Assembly (NCBI GenBank): GCA_004794655.1
Contig: SMMW01000619.1
Location: forward strand, 3,589,001 to 3,653,000
Direction of reading: 5' to 3'
Source of the DNA: Marisa cornuarietis
Lineage: Eukaryota > Mollusca > Gastropoda > Architaenioglossa > Ampullariidae
DNA: 64,000 nucleotides
This document shows positions 62,483-64,000 of this stretch, piece after piece (the first letter of the stretch is position 1; every line of letters starts with the position of its first letter). The notes beneath the pieces are model-generated. The model was not told the DNA's origin. It searched no databases and worked only from the letters and a program-made list of their open reading frames with translations. The position numbers and the translations under genes were made by a program.

Positions 62483-64000
62483 ATGGGTGGCCTACCTTTT
62501 AAGATCATATTTTTCCTGTTGTGCTTGAGAAAAGGTAAACACTTCATTGTTTTATTTTTCTTACATGACATCGGTTTTGTCTGTCTTTTGTACCTTTTTA
62601 ATTTTCATTCTTTTTTATGTTTCTTATATTCTTAGGTTTTTTCCATCTTTTTTTTAAGTCTTTCTTCTTTGTATCTGTTTTTTGCCTTAAAACTGGTTTC
62701 TAATAGTTCTGTGCGCTATCCCGGCGTATTGGGTGTCTGGTGTCGAGTCCATGTTATCTTTCCATGAACGGCGCTGCAAGCAATCGACATTCTGGTGACA
62801 TAAACAATATTTCACAATAATGTTTTCTTTTTCTCGCCAACTTGTCAAAGCAGAGAGAGACTTCACATACAGCCCTCGTTTCGGTGCTAACAAAAACTTC
62901 TGAACTTTGGTTCTTTGTGTTCAGCAACAGAAGCAACCAGTAGTTCAACTGACGCATCCTCCAGTACGACAGACACAACCCCTTTGAGTACATCAGATAC
63001 CACTTCGACAGCGGAGTTAACGACCTCTACTACAGACGTGTCGTCCACATCAACAAGTCTAGCAACTGATACGACAACAAGTGTTACGACAACATCTTCG
63101 ACGACAGCAAGTGTTACGACATCTTTGACGACAACAACTAAAACGTCAACTTCATCGTCAGCTAGCAGTGAAACACCTTCAGGTAGAAAATAACCACTTT
63201 GGTCATCTACCAGTCGTTGACTCGTCATTTCGGTGTACCGTCTATAAACTAAAACCTCAGTTTCCAGAAGTCGATCCCAGATCATCCGGACTCCTGTTAC
63301 TTGTGTCACATTGCTGCGAACCTTCAGATTAATAAATATTAATAAAAAATAAATTAAGAAGAGACCATCATTCAACTAGCTCTACTTCCTTCTTGTAATG
63401 ATCTCTTTTTGTGACTTAAGGCAAGATGCATGTTATTTCAAATAACACTCCAGAAGAAGTAGAGGATTAACAACCATAACTGATAAGAATTTTCTGTAGC
63501 TGATAAGAACTTTGAAACAAATGTTTAGAGTTCAGATCCCATTTTAGGAATGTTTGCTTAAAGATACTCTAGCTACTTCAAACAATTATTATAATAATTC
63601 CGTAACAGCTCATAATGTAGTTTTTTCTTGATGTGAGATGTGACTGCTTATTAATCTTCTTTTAAATTAATATCAATCTATTACTACAGAATCAATCATT
63701 AAACAAACTTATCTGCTTAATAATAGCATATGGTATACGGTTTTAATGTCATTACCCATTAGTAGTTAAATTACCTAGAGCAGGTTTTTGTTTTGTTTTG
63801 CCTATATGACTGCTTGGCACATGTTTGCGCATGTGTATTCCAGTGCAAGTCATGTTTCTCTCAGTATTCATTTTCTAACACTTTAACCACGTCTTCATTT
63901 TAAACGTGTGACATGACGGATTTGAATGCTTTTTTCGATGTAAAATGTTTTGCTATGAATTTTGCATAAAGGAACACCATCAACTACAACTACAACAGGG
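62483..64000 (+). CDS. Ser/Thr-rich secreted protein, 5' part (continues past the window)
   Basis: Three exons seen, all phase 1: 62483-62534 (MGGLPFKIIFFLLCLRK, signal peptide), 62925-63182 (acceptor TTTGTGTTCAG) and 63972 to beyond 64000 (acceptor TTTTGCATAAAG). The second exon (86 residues) is almost entirely Ser, Thr, Ala and Asp (for example TSSSTDASSSTTDTT and TTSVTTTSSTTASVTTSL), and the third continues TPSTTTTTG. An in-frame ATG at 62444 would add 13 residues before a poorer signal, so 62483 is preferred. The architecture matches the mucin-like gene at 53989, but the repeat is less regular. Probably a mucin-type O-glycosylated extracellular protein; domains downstream are unknown. Confidence 0.7.

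Noticed and set aside
62887..63375. Minus-strand 162-codon Val-rich frame
   Set aside because: Antisense of the Ser/Thr-rich exon; no splice or start context.

Overview
This is eukaryotic, metazoan DNA and most likely molluscan; a gastropod would fit, but that is inference. The signs are GT-AG introns with long AT-rich intron sequence, very dense microsatellites, CR1/L2-like and RNase-H-bearing LINEs, tRNA-derived SINEs with a tail resembling those I associate with molluscs, and small cysteine-rich, lectin-like and mucin-like secreted genes. There is no prokaryotic gene organisation. Most long open frames are shadows or chance; the real coding sequence sits in short exons (46 to 260 nt, one of 989 nt), nearly all joined by phase-1 introns.

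Layout. (1) 1-1000: 3' fragment of a CR1/L2-like LINE. (2) About 1808-13715, minus strand: a secreted cysteine-rich (EB-module-like) gene that starts at 13715 and runs leftward. Its body is a tandem array of six 1.4-2.2 kb genomic units, each carrying a B exon (84/90 nt) and an A exon (126 nt), plus one diverged founder pair. No terminal exon was found. (3) 13.9-22.5 kb: microsatellites, a partial SINE, and a weak candidate for a 48-residue spliced gene (18.74-19.14 kb). (4) 22500-42859, minus strand: a complete six-exon gene for a 309-residue type I membrane protein, made of signal peptide, fucolectin-type (FTP, F5/8 type C-like) domain, one EGF-like module, Pro/Ala/Thr stalk, TM helix and short tail. 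Its introns hold a 3.3 kb LINE (24.3-27.65 kb), a long fold-back palindrome (27.65-29.07 kb) split by a second LINE, another copy of that LINE (39.7-40.8 kb) and SINEs. (5) 43-53.9 kb: LINE and SINE fragments, small duplications, two unplaced exon-like frames near 52 kb. (6) 53989-55187, plus: a complete two-exon mucin-like gene with about 20 copies of a 12-residue Ser/Thr repeat. (7) 56211-56262, plus: an orphan signal-peptide exon. (8) 62483-64000+, plus: the 5' part of a second Ser/Thr-rich secreted gene that leaves the window.

The recognised genes all encode secreted or surface proteins, each beginning with a short signal-peptide exon ending in phase 1. The window therefore looks like a cluster of extracellular modular genes (recognition, mucus or matrix). 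The functional link is inference. The strongest unusual signals are the frame-preserving exon-pair amplification, the FTP-EGF-TM receptor with a degenerate sugar-binding site, SINE families that seem to share a body but carry different LINE-like tails, an in-frame 13-residue VNTR inside a LINE reverse-transcriptase ORF, and the LINE-split palindrome.
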